From: JAYREN01 sp963663375
GTDB lineage: Bacteria; Acidobacteriota; Holophagae; Holophagales; Holophagaceae
Length of the DNA: 64,000 nucleotides
NCBI GenBank assembly: GCA_963663375.1
Contig: OY760195.1
Coordinates: 1,178,001 to 1,242,000, forward strand
Reading direction: 5' to 3'
Position 1 is the stretch's first letter; each line of letters begins with the position of its first letter. A model generated the notes under the pieces. It was given only the letters and a program-made list of their open reading frames with translations. It was not told the DNA's origin and did not search any database. Below, piece by piece: positions 13,774 to 22,694 of this stretch. Both the position numbers and the translations under genes were made by a program.

Positions 13774-16536
13774 CTACACCCCCATCAGCCGCGCGTGGAT
13801 TGCCTCGGCCGCCCGGTGGCCCTGGCCCATGGCAAGGATCACGGTGGCGCCGCCGGTGATGACATCGCCCCCGGCGTAAACGCCGGGCACGGTGGTCTCG
13901 CCGGTGGTTTCATCCACCACCACCACGCCGCCCCGCAGGGTCTTGAGGCCCTTTTCCGTCTGGGCGATGAGGGGATTCACGGCGCACCCCAGGGCCACCA
14001 CCAGGGTGTCGCAGGGCAGCACTTCCCGCTGGCCGGTGTCGCGCACGCCCCGACGACCATCGGCGCCGGGTTCCGTGAGTTCCATCACGGCGCACTCGGC
14101 CTCGGTGATCCAACCCTGGTCGTTGCCCTTGAGTTCCACCGGCGTGGTGAGCCAGCGGAAGACGATACCTTCCTCCATGGCGTGCTCCAGCTCTTCCTTG
14201 CGGGCGGTGCTCTCGGCCACGGAGCGGCGGTAGACCACCGTCACCTCGGCCCCCAGGCGCTTGGAGCAGCGAGCGGCATCCATGGCCGTGTTCCCGCAGC
14301 CCACGACCACCACGTGCTTACCCACGGTGATGGGAGTGCCGTGTTCGGGGAAGAGATCGGCCCGCATGAGATTCACGCGGGTCAGGAATTCGTTGGCGGT
14401 ATATACGCCCTTGAACTCCTCGCCGGGCACCCCCAGCATCCGCGGCAGTCCCGCGCCGGTGCCCAGGAACACGGCATCGTATTCCTGGCGCAGCTCCTCC
14501 AGGGTCATGGCCCGACCGATGATAGTATTCATCACGAACTTCACCCCCAGGCGCCGCAGGGCCTGGACCTCGGAATCCACGATGGCGTTGGGCAGGCGGA
14601 ACTCGGGAATGCCGTAGAGCAGCACGCCGCCCGCCTTGTGGAGGGCATCGAAGACCGTCACCCCGTGGCCCTTCTGGATCAACTCTCCGGCGGTGGCCAG
14701 ACCGGCGGGACCGGCGCCCACGATGGCCACCTTTTTCCCGGTGGCAGGCGCCACGTCCGGCAGCCTGGATTCACCCTCCAGCAGGCTGTCGGCGGCGAAG
14801 CGCTCCAGGCGACCGATGGAGACGGCATCGCCCTTGAGGCCCACCACGCAGCGGGCCTCGCACTGTTTCTCCTGGGGACAGACGCGACCGCACACGGAGG
14901 GCAGCGCCGAATACCGCTTGAGGATGAGCCCCGCCTCCTGGGGATGGCCCGCTTCGATCTGCTTGAGGAAACCCGGGATGTCGATCCCCACGGGACAGCC
15001 ATCAATGCAGGTGGGCTTCTTGCATTGCAGGCAGCGGGCGGCCTCCAGGCGGGCCTGCTCGGCGTTGAGGCCGAGGGAGACTTCCAGGAAATTAGTGATG
15101 CGCACCGAAGGCTCCTGGCAGGCCATCTCCTGGCGAGGGATCTTCATGCGCTGGGGTGCCTTCAGGCCCGGCAGATCCGCCGTCTTCCAGTCGAAGTCCG
15201 CTACGGGTTCGATCACCGGCAGGTCGGCATCGGTCACCGGGGCCACGGTGTTGCGCCCCACGCGGCAGGTGTGCGCCCCCTCGCCCGCATCCTTTTCGTC
15301 CTCGTGGTACCAGTTCTGCCGCATCCGCAGCATCTGGAAGTCCACCTTGTGCCCATCGAAATCGGGGCCGTCGAAGCAGGCGAACTTGAACTCGCCCCCC
15401 ACGGTCACCCGGCAGCCGCCGCACATGCCGGTGCCATCCACCATCAGGGCGTTGAGACTCACCAGCGTGAAGATGCCGTAGGGTCGGGTCAACTCCGCCA
15501 CGGCCTGCATCATGGGCATGGGACCCACGGCGATCACCTGGGCGACCTTCTCGCGGTCGAGGATCGCCTTCAGGGCTTCGGTTACGAGCCCCTTCTGCCC
15601 CCAGGAGCCGTCATCGGTGGTGATGATGAGTTCGTCCGACACCGCGCCCAATTCCTCGGTGAGCAGCACCCGCTCCCGGCTGCGGCCCCCCAGGATGCCG
15701 ATCACCCGCTGCCCACGGGCGTTCAGGACCTCCGCCGCCGTGAGTACCGCCCCGGCCCCGTACCCGCCGGCCACCAGCACCACGGTGCCTTCTTCCACCA
15801 GCTCTGTGGGTTTGCCCATGGGCCCCGCCACCGCATAGAGGCGATCCCCCGCGGAGAGCTTGCACATGGCCCGGGTGGTGGCCCCGGCAACCATCACCAC
15901 AAAGCGGATCCAGCCCTTGCGGGCATCGCCGTCCACCAGCGTGAGCGGCACCCGCTCGCTCTTGGGAAAGGGCGCCACCATGATGAACTGCCCCGGCTTG
16001 CGCCCCCGGGCCACCATGGGCGCCTGCACGATGAAGGACCACGTGTCCGGCCCCACCAGAGTCTTTTCCAGGATGAGGTAACCCTCCTCGGTGACTTCGT
16101 CGGTGGGCCAGATGGAGCGTCCCCGGAGGAGGGGCAGCAGCAGATGCTCCTCGGTATCGATGTGCTGACGGACCAGGGCGAGCAGGCGCTGGGCCAGTTC
16201 GGCGATCACCGCAGGCTCCTTGGCTCCGCCTTCGGCGATGCCCGTGAGGATCTGGAGATTGAGGTCCCACATCTCCCGATGCTCGCTCAGGAGCTGCTCC
16301 TCCAGTTGTTCGGCCCCCAGTTCCTCCAATAGAGGGAAGAGTTCCCGCTCCTCGGCCTCGTTATGGGGTCTCAGCTCCTCGTAGATCCAGCGGCTGGCTT
16401 CGTCCACGGTGCCCCAGGCCCCTGCCGCCAGGGCCGCTTCGAGGGTTTCCATACGCTGGAGGGCTTCCCGATGAAGGCCGTGCCATCCCTCGAGGTGATT
16501 TGCATCGGCAGGAAGGGAAGCGGTGGGCTGCGGCAT
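13774..16536 (-). CDS. Three-part fusion: hemerythrin-like domain + NfnA-like + NfnB/GltD-like oxidoreductase
   Basis: A 920-residue protein from the ATG at 16536 (GGAG 8 bases upstream). Residues 12-140 are a hemerythrin/HHE-like four-helix region with spaced His/Glu (LRPHNEAEERELFPLLEE, SEHREMW, RQHIDTEEHLLLPLL). Residues 150-365 are a ferredoxin-NADP reductase fold. Near 367-388 a VDGTGMCGGC...FACFDG segment carries the Asp/Cys ligands of the NfnA [2Fe-2S] cluster. Residues 440-920 are glutamate-synthase small-subunit-like: cysteines CLQCKKPTCIDGCP and CGRVCPQEKQCEARC for two [4Fe-4S] clusters, FAD site VGAGPAGLAT near 607, and a second nucleotide site VVVGCGNTAMDAAR. NfnAB couples NADH, NADPH and ferredoxin and is normally two proteins. 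The N-terminal domain could bring a di-iron site that senses or reduces O2, NO or peroxide; that is inference. Sulfide dehydrogenase (SudAB) is an alternative name for the same family. Confidence 0.85.
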   Translation of the reverse strand: MPQPTASLPADANHLEGWHGLHREALQRMETLEAALAAGAWGTVDEASRWIYEELRPHNEAEERELFPLLEELGAEQLEEQLLSEHREMWDLNLQILTGIAEGGAKEPAVIAELAQRLLALVRQHIDTEEHLLLPLLRGRSIWPTDEVTEEGYLILEKTLVGPDTWSFIVQAPMVARGRKPGQFIMVAPFPKSERVPLTLVDGDARKGWIRFVVMVAGATTRAMCKLSAGDRLYAVAGPMGKPTELVEEGTVVLVAGGYGAGAVLTAAEVLNARGQRVIGILGGRSRERVLLTEELGAVSDELIITTDDGSWGQKGLVTEALKAILDREKVAQVIAVGPMPMMQAVAELTRPYGIFTLVSLNALMVDGTGMCGGCRVTVGGEFKFACFDGPDFDGHKVDFQMLRMRQNWYHEDEKDAGEGAHTCRVGRNTVAPVTDADLPVIEPVADFDWKTADLPGLKAPQRMKIPRQEMACQEPSVRITNFLEVSLGLNAEQARLEAARCLQCKKPTCIDGCPVGIDIPGFLKQIEAGHPQEAGLILKRYSALPSVCGRVCPQEKQCEARCVVGLKGDAVSIGRLERFAADSLLEGESRLPDVAPATGKKVAIVGAGPAGLATAGELIQKGHGVTVFDALHKAGGVLLYGIPEFRLPNAIVDSEVQALRRLGVKFVMNTIIGRAMTLEELRQEYDAVFLGTGAGLPRMLGVPGEEFKGVYTANEFLTRVNLMRADLFPEHGTPITVGKHVVVVGCGNTAMDAARCSKRLGAEVTVVYRRSVAESTARKEELEHAMEEGIVFRWLTTPVELKGNDQGWITEAECAVMELTEPGADGRRGVRDTGQREVLPCDTLVVALGCAVNPLIAQTEKGLKTLRGGVVVVDETTGETTVPGVYAGGDVITGGATVILAMGQGHRAAEAIHARLMGV

Positions 16537-16857
16537 CGGGGATTCTCCAGGCGATGCTTTTAATATGCCTTGGATGGCGGTCCCAGCGGGAAGTTGCCCA
16601 TTCCGTTCCAACCAAGCCGGCCCAGCACTTTACACCCCGGGGAAGCCTGTCCGGTCACAATTTTCGATCCCGGACTCCGATTATGGGATTCAGGTGGCAG
16701 AATCCTTGCTACCTTACCTGTCGAAGGATCCGCCTCCCGGGCGCCCCTGGAAAATCCGTCCCAAACGCCTAGACTTTTCCCAGTGCGTGCCATCGAAGTT
16801 CTCTTCCCGCTCTGCAAACCTCCCGGGCCCGTTGGGCCCCAACCCCAAGGAGTTCCC
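16537..16857. other. Intergenic region between the divergent fusion gene and diheme cytochrome gene
   Basis: These 321 bases must hold the promoters of both divergent genes. I see no clear -35/-10 pair, no coding character and no copy of the window's dispersed repeats. A short GGGCCCGTTGGGCCC hairpin lies near 16827-16841, close to the cytochrome ribosome site. Confidence 0.5.
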
Positions 16858-17085
16858 ATGCGCCGTTTCGTTCTCGTCGCCGCCGCCCTGCTCGTGGCCG
16901 GTGCAGGCTACGCCAAGCCCACCACCGTCAAGGGCGCCGCCTGCAAGGCCTGCCATGTCGGCATGCCGGCCAAGAAGGACAACCTCAACCCCAAGAGCAT
17001 CGAAATGCTGAAGAAGTACAAGGAAGCCGAGTGCAAGAACTGCCACGGCTGGGAGGCCGGCAAGCTGACCTCCAAGAAGGCCTGA
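16858..17085 (+). CDS. Small periplasmic diheme cytochrome c
   Basis: A 75-residue precursor with ribosome site AAGGAG 5 bases before the ATG. Signal peptide MRRFVLVAAALLVAGAGYA is followed by a mature protein of about 56 residues. Two c-type heme motifs are present: CKACH at residues 29-33 and CKNCH at 59-63. The hemes would make up much of the mass of so small a protein, so it is likely an electron shuttle rather than an enzyme. Mature residues are rich in Lys. It is divergent from the NfnAB-like fusion and followed directly by a strong bidirectional terminator. The frame runs on upstream to 16570, but only this start gives an export signal. Confidence 0.9.
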   Translation: MRRFVLVAAALLVAGAGYAKPTTVKGAACKACHVGMPAKKDNLNPKSIEMLKKYKEAECKNCHGWEAGKLTSKKA

Positions 17086-17100
17086 AGTCTCTGCCCCTGA

Positions 17101-17133
17101 CAAAAACCGGCGCCCGTTGGGCGCCGGTTTTTG
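17101..17133. terminator. Bidirectional rho-independent terminator between cytochrome and mqnD
   Basis: A perfect 15-base stem, CAAAAACCGGCGCCC at 17101-17115, has loop GTT and its complement at 17119-17133. The A-run on one side and T-run on the other let it end transcription of both convergent genes. Confidence 0.92.
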
Positions 17134-17955
17134 TTAGCCCTGGAGCCAGATCGGCTCGAGGCCCAGCAGTTTGGCCACGGCCTCCCGGCCCCGGGGGCCA
17201 GGATCCTCGGTGAATTCGTTGACCCAGCCCTGCACATAGCGGCTGACCATGTCCCGGTCCATGCCCCGACCGAAGGACTGGGCGTAGTCCACGCTTTCCC
17301 AGTGGCGTTCGCGGGCCATTGCAACGCTCTTGCGCATCAACCGTGCAAAACGCATCTTCAGTTCGGTGGGCAGTGATTTCCGAATGGCATTGCCCCCCAT
17401 GGGCAGGGGCAGGTCGTAGGTTTCCTTCCACCAACGCCCCAGATCCACCACCAGGTTGAGGCCCAACTCCCGATACATGAGCTGGCTTTCATGGATGAGC
17501 AGCCCCGCGGCGAAGCGGCCTTCCGCCACGGCGGGCATGATCTCGTCGAAGGGCAGGAGCTCGACCCGGGGCTCGAAGCCCAGGGTGGCCGCCCACCGAC
17601 GCAGGGACAGGTAGGCGCTGGTGCGCACCCCCGGGATCGCCAGGGTCAGCCCAGCCAGCTCCGCAGGGGTCACCGGCACCTTGGACACCACCAGCGGCCC
17701 CGTGCCCTCCTGGATGCTGCTCCCCGCCGTCAGAAGCTCGTAATGGTCCTGGAGTTCGGGATAGGCGCCGAAACTGATGGCCGTCACGTCGTAGCGCGCC
17801 TCGGTGGCCTCGGCGTTGAGCCGCTCGATGTCCTTGCGCACGAACTCGAAGGCGAACCCGGCCCGGTCGGGATCGTCATCCATCCACCCCAGGGCCAGGG
17901 GCGCCATCATGTAGGCATCGTCGGAATCGGGGCTGTGGGCGATGGTGAACGTCAT
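17134..17955 (-). CDS. mqnD: 1,4-dihydroxy-6-naphthoate synthase (futalosine menaquinone pathway)
   Basis: A 273-residue protein starting MTFTIAHSPDSDDAYMMAPL (ATG at 17955, GAGGT upstream). It has the periplasmic-binding-protein-like fold shared by MqnA and MqnD. The N-terminal HSPDSDDAYMM, followed by the long DVTAISFGAYPEL and GPLVVSK segments, resembles MqnD rather than MqnA. MqnD converts cyclic dehypoxanthine futalosine into 1,4-dihydroxy-6-naphthoate in the cytoplasm. Its presence implies menaquinone made by the futalosine route. No other mqn gene lies in the window. The stop coincides with the shared bidirectional terminator. Confidence 0.88.
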   Translation of the reverse strand: MTFTIAHSPDSDDAYMMAPLALGWMDDDPDRAGFAFEFVRKDIERLNAEATEARYDVTAISFGAYPELQDHYELLTAGSSIQEGTGPLVVSKVPVTPAELAGLTLAIPGVRTSAYLSLRRWAATLGFEPRVELLPFDEIMPAVAEGRFAAGLLIHESQLMYRELGLNLVVDLGRWWKETYDLPLPMGGNAIRKSLPTELKMRFARLMRKSVAMARERHWESVDYAQSFGRGMDRDMVSRYVQGWVNEFTEDPGPRGREAVAKLLGLEPIWLQG

Positions 17956-18088
17956 AGAAAACCTCTCCTCACAGTTCAGCACGGATTCCCCACGACTTGA
18001 ACGCCTCCACCTGCACGACCGCGACCCGCTATCCGGACAACCGGCTGAGCGCCCCTCGGCCTATGCCATTCAGAGCGTCCCACCTGTT

Positions 18089-20131
18089 TCAGCAATCGAC
18101 TCCGTGCTTTTTCAGGAGTGCCAAAAGGGCCTTACGGGAATGGCCGGGCCCACGGACCAAGGCGTTGAGAAGCCCCTCCTGATCGACGCACCTAAGGCCC
18201 TTGGGATGGCTGATCAAGGTTCGCAATCGCACTAGATCATTGGATTCGACGGCGGCTCGCGCAGGGGTCCAACCTCGACCATCGGCCTGGTTGGCATCGG
18301 CGCCAGCGTCCAGCAGGAGAGCGATGAGAGGATCCCGCCGGGATTGCCAGGCTCTTTCCTCTTCCTGTGCCGCCCTTCTTTCCTTCTCCTCTCTCCGTTT
18401 TTTCGCCTCAGGGGTTTCCCGCAAACGGTCCCCAAAACGGTCAGTTCCACATTCGCCATGTCGTAAAGGGTATTGCTGGAGGATTTCGCAAGCCGTGGTC
18501 AAAGGTGTACGCCGGTCCCCACCCGCAGCCATGTTCAGCAGGGGTTTCATCTTTAACCGGAAGGTGTTTGATTTCAGCCAGTCCGAATCAGCATACGCTG
18601 GCATAAAATTCGATTCGGTTGACCAGCCACGATAGTTGACGATCCAACGATTCAGGGCATGACCTTCCGGGCACTCAGGCCACTCGACCCTTGCACCGCC
18701 TTCAACAAAGCGGATGAAATCTGACAGGGGGCGGACGTAGGCCACGGCGGGTTGGCCTGAGGTATCCAGGGCGTTGATATCCAGACCCGCCTCTTGAACC
18801 AAGGGCGCCAAGTAGTTTTTGGGGAAAACCGTCCATTCGATAGATTGCTGTGCGGCATGGTGCAGCAGGCTTCGTCCTTTTGCATCCCGCCACGTCTTGA
18901 TGGGAATACCTGCCCTAAGCATGATTCGGAGTATTTCCGGGTCTTCAAAGGCCCGATCGCAGCGCAGGGGAACCCAATCGAGCTTTTCAAAGAGTTCAGA
19001 ATAAGCGGGCTCCATAGGCCAAGAACCAAGGGGACGAAGCAATTCCTCGAATTCCTTCGCCGAAAGTTCCCCCTTCTGGAAGCAAGCAACAAAACGAGTT
19101 AACCCTTCGCTCCTAGGCCGACTTCCCATCACATGCAATTTAGCCAATGATTTCCACGTCCCTTTTGGCTTAACCTCTTGATTTAATATATAATTTTCCC
19201 AATTATCATCATTTAACTCTCCTCGCCCCACCAAATCCGGTATGCTTAAATGTTCGGCCCATAACCGCTTCAGGAGGTTTGATTCAAATACAATAATTAT
19301 ATTTGTTAAAAAATCATTCCTCCTATCATCAAACAAAAAATTGCTCGAACGACAAGCATCCTGCAGCAATTTTGGGTGCACATTGAGCATGGCCTCCAAA
19401 TGGGTGGCCGATCCAGACTCCACGACAGCGATCAAGGCACCCACAATCGAGGCATTAAATGTGAATGTCAGGTTCGAGCGACCATCAGACCGAAGTTCTT
19501 GCAGCATCTCTCCAGAAAGAAGAGGGGGGGCCAGGAAGCAATCAAAAGCCTTTCGCTTTTCAAAACGGATGGCGATCTCGAAGGGATGCAGCACTGCATT
19601 CTCCTGCCCTCCTAGCCCTATCCAAACATCCTCGCTGGGCAGACATTCGCCGATAGCCTTGAGCATAGAGACATCTTCCTTCAATGTCGCAATCGTCATA
19701 ATTCGCCATGTGTCCAATTGGGTGATGTAGTTAAAGTCCTCGCGCAACCACATTCTGTCCACGAGTATCTTCAGCAGGTATCGATCACCGCGCTGCACAG
19801 CCTCGGACAAGGCTTGGTAATCTCCGGGGAAAATACTCTCTAGTGCATCCCCCTCTGCTATCAATTGATTTACGATTCGCTTGTTGAATTTGTATTCAGA
19901 CGGATTAAGACCACGCCCCAAGGCAGCTTCGAGTGCCGTTGCGTCCGACGGCTGTTTGCGCGTGTTTGCTCGCGCGCCCTGGGCCAACAGTGACCGGACT
20001 TTCCCCTCATCTCCCGCACGGACGGCATCCATCAGGAGTCCGCTCAATTCCGGAGGAGCCTGGTGACTGGCGCGAGCTGAACAGGGAAACAGACAGCTGG
20101 CGAGTAGACAGAAGGCTAGATGCCTGATCAT
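18089..20131 (-). CDS. Secreted ankyrin-repeat protein, patchy base composition
   Basis: A 680-residue protein starting MIRHLAFCLLASCLFPCSARA (ATG at 20131, GGAG 8 bases upstream), a signal peptide or possibly a lipoprotein signal because of the cysteines at 8, 12 and 16. Ankyrin-type repeats are clear at the N-terminus (LLMDAVRAGDEGKVRSLLAQGARAN) and the C-terminus (LLLDAGADANQADGRGWTPARAAVESND). The roughly 500 residues between are diverged, with ankyrin-like helix pairs such as GRSLLHHAAQQS. The middle (about 19100-19420) is visibly richer in A and T than its ends. The family binds other proteins; no partner gene is adjacent. It is probably monocistronic. Confidence 0.82.
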   Translation of the reverse strand: MIRHLAFCLLASCLFPCSARASHQAPPELSGLLMDAVRAGDEGKVRSLLAQGARANTRKQPSDATALEAALGRGLNPSEYKFNKRIVNQLIAEGDALESIFPGDYQALSEAVQRGDRYLLKILVDRMWLREDFNYITQLDTWRIMTIATLKEDVSMLKAIGECLPSEDVWIGLGGQENAVLHPFEIAIRFEKRKAFDCFLAPPLLSGEMLQELRSDGRSNLTFTFNASIVGALIAVVESGSATHLEAMLNVHPKLLQDACRSSNFLFDDRRNDFLTNIIIVFESNLLKRLWAEHLSIPDLVGRGELNDDNWENYILNQEVKPKGTWKSLAKLHVMGSRPRSEGLTRFVACFQKGELSAKEFEELLRPLGSWPMEPAYSELFEKLDWVPLRCDRAFEDPEILRIMLRAGIPIKTWRDAKGRSLLHHAAQQSIEWTVFPKNYLAPLVQEAGLDINALDTSGQPAVAYVRPLSDFIRFVEGGARVEWPECPEGHALNRWIVNYRGWSTESNFMPAYADSDWLKSNTFRLKMKPLLNMAAGGDRRTPLTTACEILQQYPLRHGECGTDRFGDRLRETPEAKKRREEKERRAAQEEERAWQSRRDPLIALLLDAGADANQADGRGWTPARAAVESNDLVRLRTLISHPKGLRCVDQEGLLNALVRGPGHSRKALLALLKKHGVDC

Positions 20132-20206
20132 GTGGCCATCTCCGGCGTGAAGGTGCGAACGATAGGCCAGGATAACCCGATCTCCCAAGCCCGCGATTCT
20201 GGCCTT

Positions 20207-20713
20207 TCACTGAATCGCAGGGTTTTGGATTCCCAGCTTTTCCTTCACCCGCTCGATGGCCCGGGCCGCTGCGGCGTACCCGGCGTTCTCGTCCAGGGCC
20301 TTGCGGTAGTGTTCGAGGGCCTGTTCCAGGCGCCCCATGCCTTCGTAGACCCGGCCCAGATTGAAATAGGGGAAGCAGTAGCTCTCGTAGCGCTTGGCCT
20401 TCAGGGCCATGCGCAGCCAGGGGATGGCATCCTCGGGCTGGCCCTGCTCCACACAGTAGGCGCCGATGTCGTTGTAGGGGTTTCCAAACTCCGGGTCGAG
20501 ATCGATGGCCCGATGGCAATCGGCGATGGCCCCGTCGTAGTCCTGGCGGGTGGACTTGGCCCAGCCCCGGAAGGTGTAGGCCTCGGCGGTCGGAAAGCAT
20601 TCCAGGCTCTGATCGTAGAGGGCGATGGCTTGGTCCATCTCGCCCTTCATGTGGTGCTGGTAGGCCTTGCCCACCAGTTCCATGGCTTCCTGTCGTTTCT
20701 CGTTCTTGCTCAT
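20207..20713 (-). CDS. TPR-repeat protein
   Basis: A 168-residue protein from MSKNEKRQEAMELVGKAYQH (ATG at 20713, GGAG 4 bases upstream). It consists of three to four tetratricopeptide repeats, for example AIALYDQSLECFPTAEAYTF, AIADCHRAIDLDPEFGNPYN and ALEHYRKALDENAGYAAAA. There is no signal peptide, so it is cytoplasmic. It is divergent from the zinc-ribbon TPR gene across about 90 bases. The family is a protein-protein scaffold; the partner is unknown. Confidence 0.85.
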   Translation of the reverse strand: MSKNEKRQEAMELVGKAYQHHMKGEMDQAIALYDQSLECFPTAEAYTFRGWAKSTRQDYDGAIADCHRAIDLDPEFGNPYNDIGAYCVEQGQPEDAIPWLRMALKAKRYESYCFPYFNLGRVYEGMGRLEQALEHYRKALDENAGYAAAARAIERVKEKLGIQNPAIQ

Positions 20714-20800
20714 CAGGCTCCAGGATATCAGACGCGGGGACCGGGCCTTGCCTGGACACCGCGTGTCCCTCTCCGATGCCGCCACGGCTATCCTGGTGTC

Positions 20801-22645
20801 ATGGCGAACGAGATCCCAGGTACCTACTGCCAGAACTGCTTCACCTGGAACCCAGGGGATAGGGAGAGCTGTCGCAAATGCGGCAATCGCCTCCTCATCG
20901 TCACCGGCGACCAGGGCTGGGACGAGAGCGAAGAAGCCGAAGAGCACGAAGACCTCGACGAGCATCTGCTGGAACGCATTACCGGTCTGGAAGAGAACCT
21001 CCGCCGCGTGGAGACCTACCTCGAGACTGTTTCGGATCAACTGGGGCGCCTAGAGCGCTCCGAGGTCATGCTGCGCAACGGCCTCATGTCCCTGGTGCAG
21101 GAGCTGGAATCCAAGGGCAGGATCGATGGGCAGGCCTTCTCGACCCGCTGGGAAGAGCTGGTGGAGGAGAACCTCCAGCTCATCGGCGCCCGGGAGCTCT
21201 TCACGCGCTATCGGGCGCGGATCCTCCCCATCTCCAAGCCCAAGTCCGTCTCCCAGCTGCGCCGCGCCCTGTTGGAAACTGCAGCCTTTTTGGAAAACGC
21301 CCAGCTCATGGAGGCGGCCCAGCGGCTCTCCCAGGCCCTGCCCCTGGATCCCAAGAACTACGAACTCCTCTTCACCGTGGCGGCCCTCAAGGAGGTCGTT
21401 CAGGAATTTGACGAGGCCGAGGCCCTGGTCCGCAAGGTCGTGGCCCTGAGCCCCCGCCATTACGAGGCCTGGATGCTCCTGGCCAAGCTGCTCCGGGACA
21501 TCCCCGATCACGCCGATGGTGCCATCGAGGCCCTGCGCACCGCCGCCGAACTCCGCCCGGACGAATCGGAACCTCGCATCCAGCTCTGCGAACTGCTGCT
21601 GGACGAAGAAGACCTGCAGGGTGCCCAGGAGTCCGCCCTGGAGGCCCTCAACCTCCAGCGGGACGGAGAGACCCTTTGCCTGCTGGGTGAAGTCCTGCTG
21701 GCCCGGGGCGAGGCCGCCAAGGCCATCGCCACCCTCAAGGAGGCCTCCAGCTTCATGCCCGGCGACCTGATGGTGCGGGAGCTGCTGGCCGAGGGTTACA
21801 TCCTGGCCAATGAGCGGGCCAAGGCCTTCGCCATCCTCGAGGATCTCCTCCAGCAGCACCCGGGTGATCCCGAACTGCTCCTGCTTCTCGACGCCGAGAG
21901 TCCCGCCCAGCTTCGCTCCGCCCGAGGGGGCAAGGCGGAAGCCCGCTTCCTTCTGGACGACGCCGAAGGCTGGCTGAAGGACGGCAATGTCGCCGAGGCC
22001 GAGGCCTCCCTTCGCAAGGCCCGCCGCAAGGACAAGAGCGAACGGGCCGACTGGGTGGAGCTGCAGATCGCCTGGCATCGGGATCCCAAGCGCAACCTCC
22101 AGGCGGCCCTTGCCTTCTCGCTTTCCCCCAGACACCCCCGCCTCTGCTTCCTGGCCCTGCGCCTGGTCATCGACTACTACATGGAGAAGGAGAACGAACC
22201 CGCCACGACGCTGGCCCTGGAGGGTTTCCTGGCCGCCCATCCCAAGAGCAGTGGGGCCTGGGAATCCGCCGTGATTCGCCAGGCGTACCGGCTCATGGCC
22301 GGCCAGATCACCGAGGCCGATTTGACGGAGGTCAAGCGTCTGCACGCCAAGCCGCTCCCCGGCCAGGCCTCCCGGGTGCGCACATTGCTGGGCCAATACC
22401 TGCTGGACCTCAAACGCCCCGCCGAGGTCGTGGAGCTCCTGCTCCCCGCCCTGAAGACCGAGCCCACGGTCATCAACCATTTCCAGCTGGGCACGGCCAT
22501 GGCGGCCCTCGGCGACCGTACGGATGCCATGCAGATCCTTCAGGAAGGTCTTGAGGCCGATTCCGGAGACCTACCAGAAGATCAGGCGGTCCTGGTCCAG
22601 AAGAAGATGGAGAGCCTGCTCCGGGAACTGGAACAGACTCCCTGA
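20801..22645 (+). CDS. Zinc-ribbon TPR protein
   Basis: A 614-residue protein from the ATG at 20801. Residues 8-30 form a zinc ribbon (CQNCFTWNPGDRESCRKCGN, two CxxC pairs). An acidic linker (ESEEAEEHEDLDEH) and a coiled coil of about 60 residues (LEENLRRVETYLETVSDQLG) follow. From about residue 150 on there are many tetratricopeptide-like repeats, such as ALPLDPKNYELLFTVAALKE and VVALSPRHYEAWMLLAKLLR. There is no signal or membrane segment. The ribosome site is weak; the start is set by the zinc ribbon immediately after it. It looks like a cytoplasmic scaffold. Confidence 0.82.
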   Translation: MANEIPGTYCQNCFTWNPGDRESCRKCGNRLLIVTGDQGWDESEEAEEHEDLDEHLLERITGLEENLRRVETYLETVSDQLGRLERSEVMLRNGLMSLVQELESKGRIDGQAFSTRWEELVEENLQLIGARELFTRYRARILPISKPKSVSQLRRALLETAAFLENAQLMEAAQRLSQALPLDPKNYELLFTVAALKEVVQEFDEAEALVRKVVALSPRHYEAWMLLAKLLRDIPDHADGAIEALRTAAELRPDESEPRIQLCELLLDEEDLQGAQESALEALNLQRDGETLCLLGEVLLARGEAAKAIATLKEASSFMPGDLMVRELLAEGYILANERAKAFAILEDLLQQHPGDPELLLLLDAESPAQLRSARGGKAEARFLLDDAEGWLKDGNVAEAEASLRKARRKDKSERADWVELQIAWHRDPKRNLQAALAFSLSPRHPRLCFLALRLVIDYYMEKENEPATTLALEGFLAAHPKSSGAWESAVIRQAYRLMAGQITEADLTEVKRLHAKPLPGQASRVRTLLGQYLLDLKRPAEVVELLLPALKTEPTVINHFQLGTAMAALGDRTDAMQILQEGLEADSGDLPEDQAVLVQKKMESLLRELEQTP

Positions 22646-22694
22646 TCCTTCCGCCGACTTCCGTCACAAGGACCTTGGGGCGGAGGATCAATAG

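Noticed and set aside
13696..16332. An 878-residue plus-strand open frame opposite the redox fusion gene
   Set aside because: It is very rich in His, Gly and Ala with no domain; the minus strand encodes a full set of flavin and Fe-S motifs.
16660..16700. A CRP site in the promoter region of the fusion and cytochrome genes
   Set aside because: Only a TCACA half-site is present near 16656, with no matching left half at the right distance.
20120..20800. 5' extension of the zinc-ribbon TPR gene by 227 residues
   Set aside because: This part is the complement of a good TPR gene on the other strand and does not resemble a real protein.
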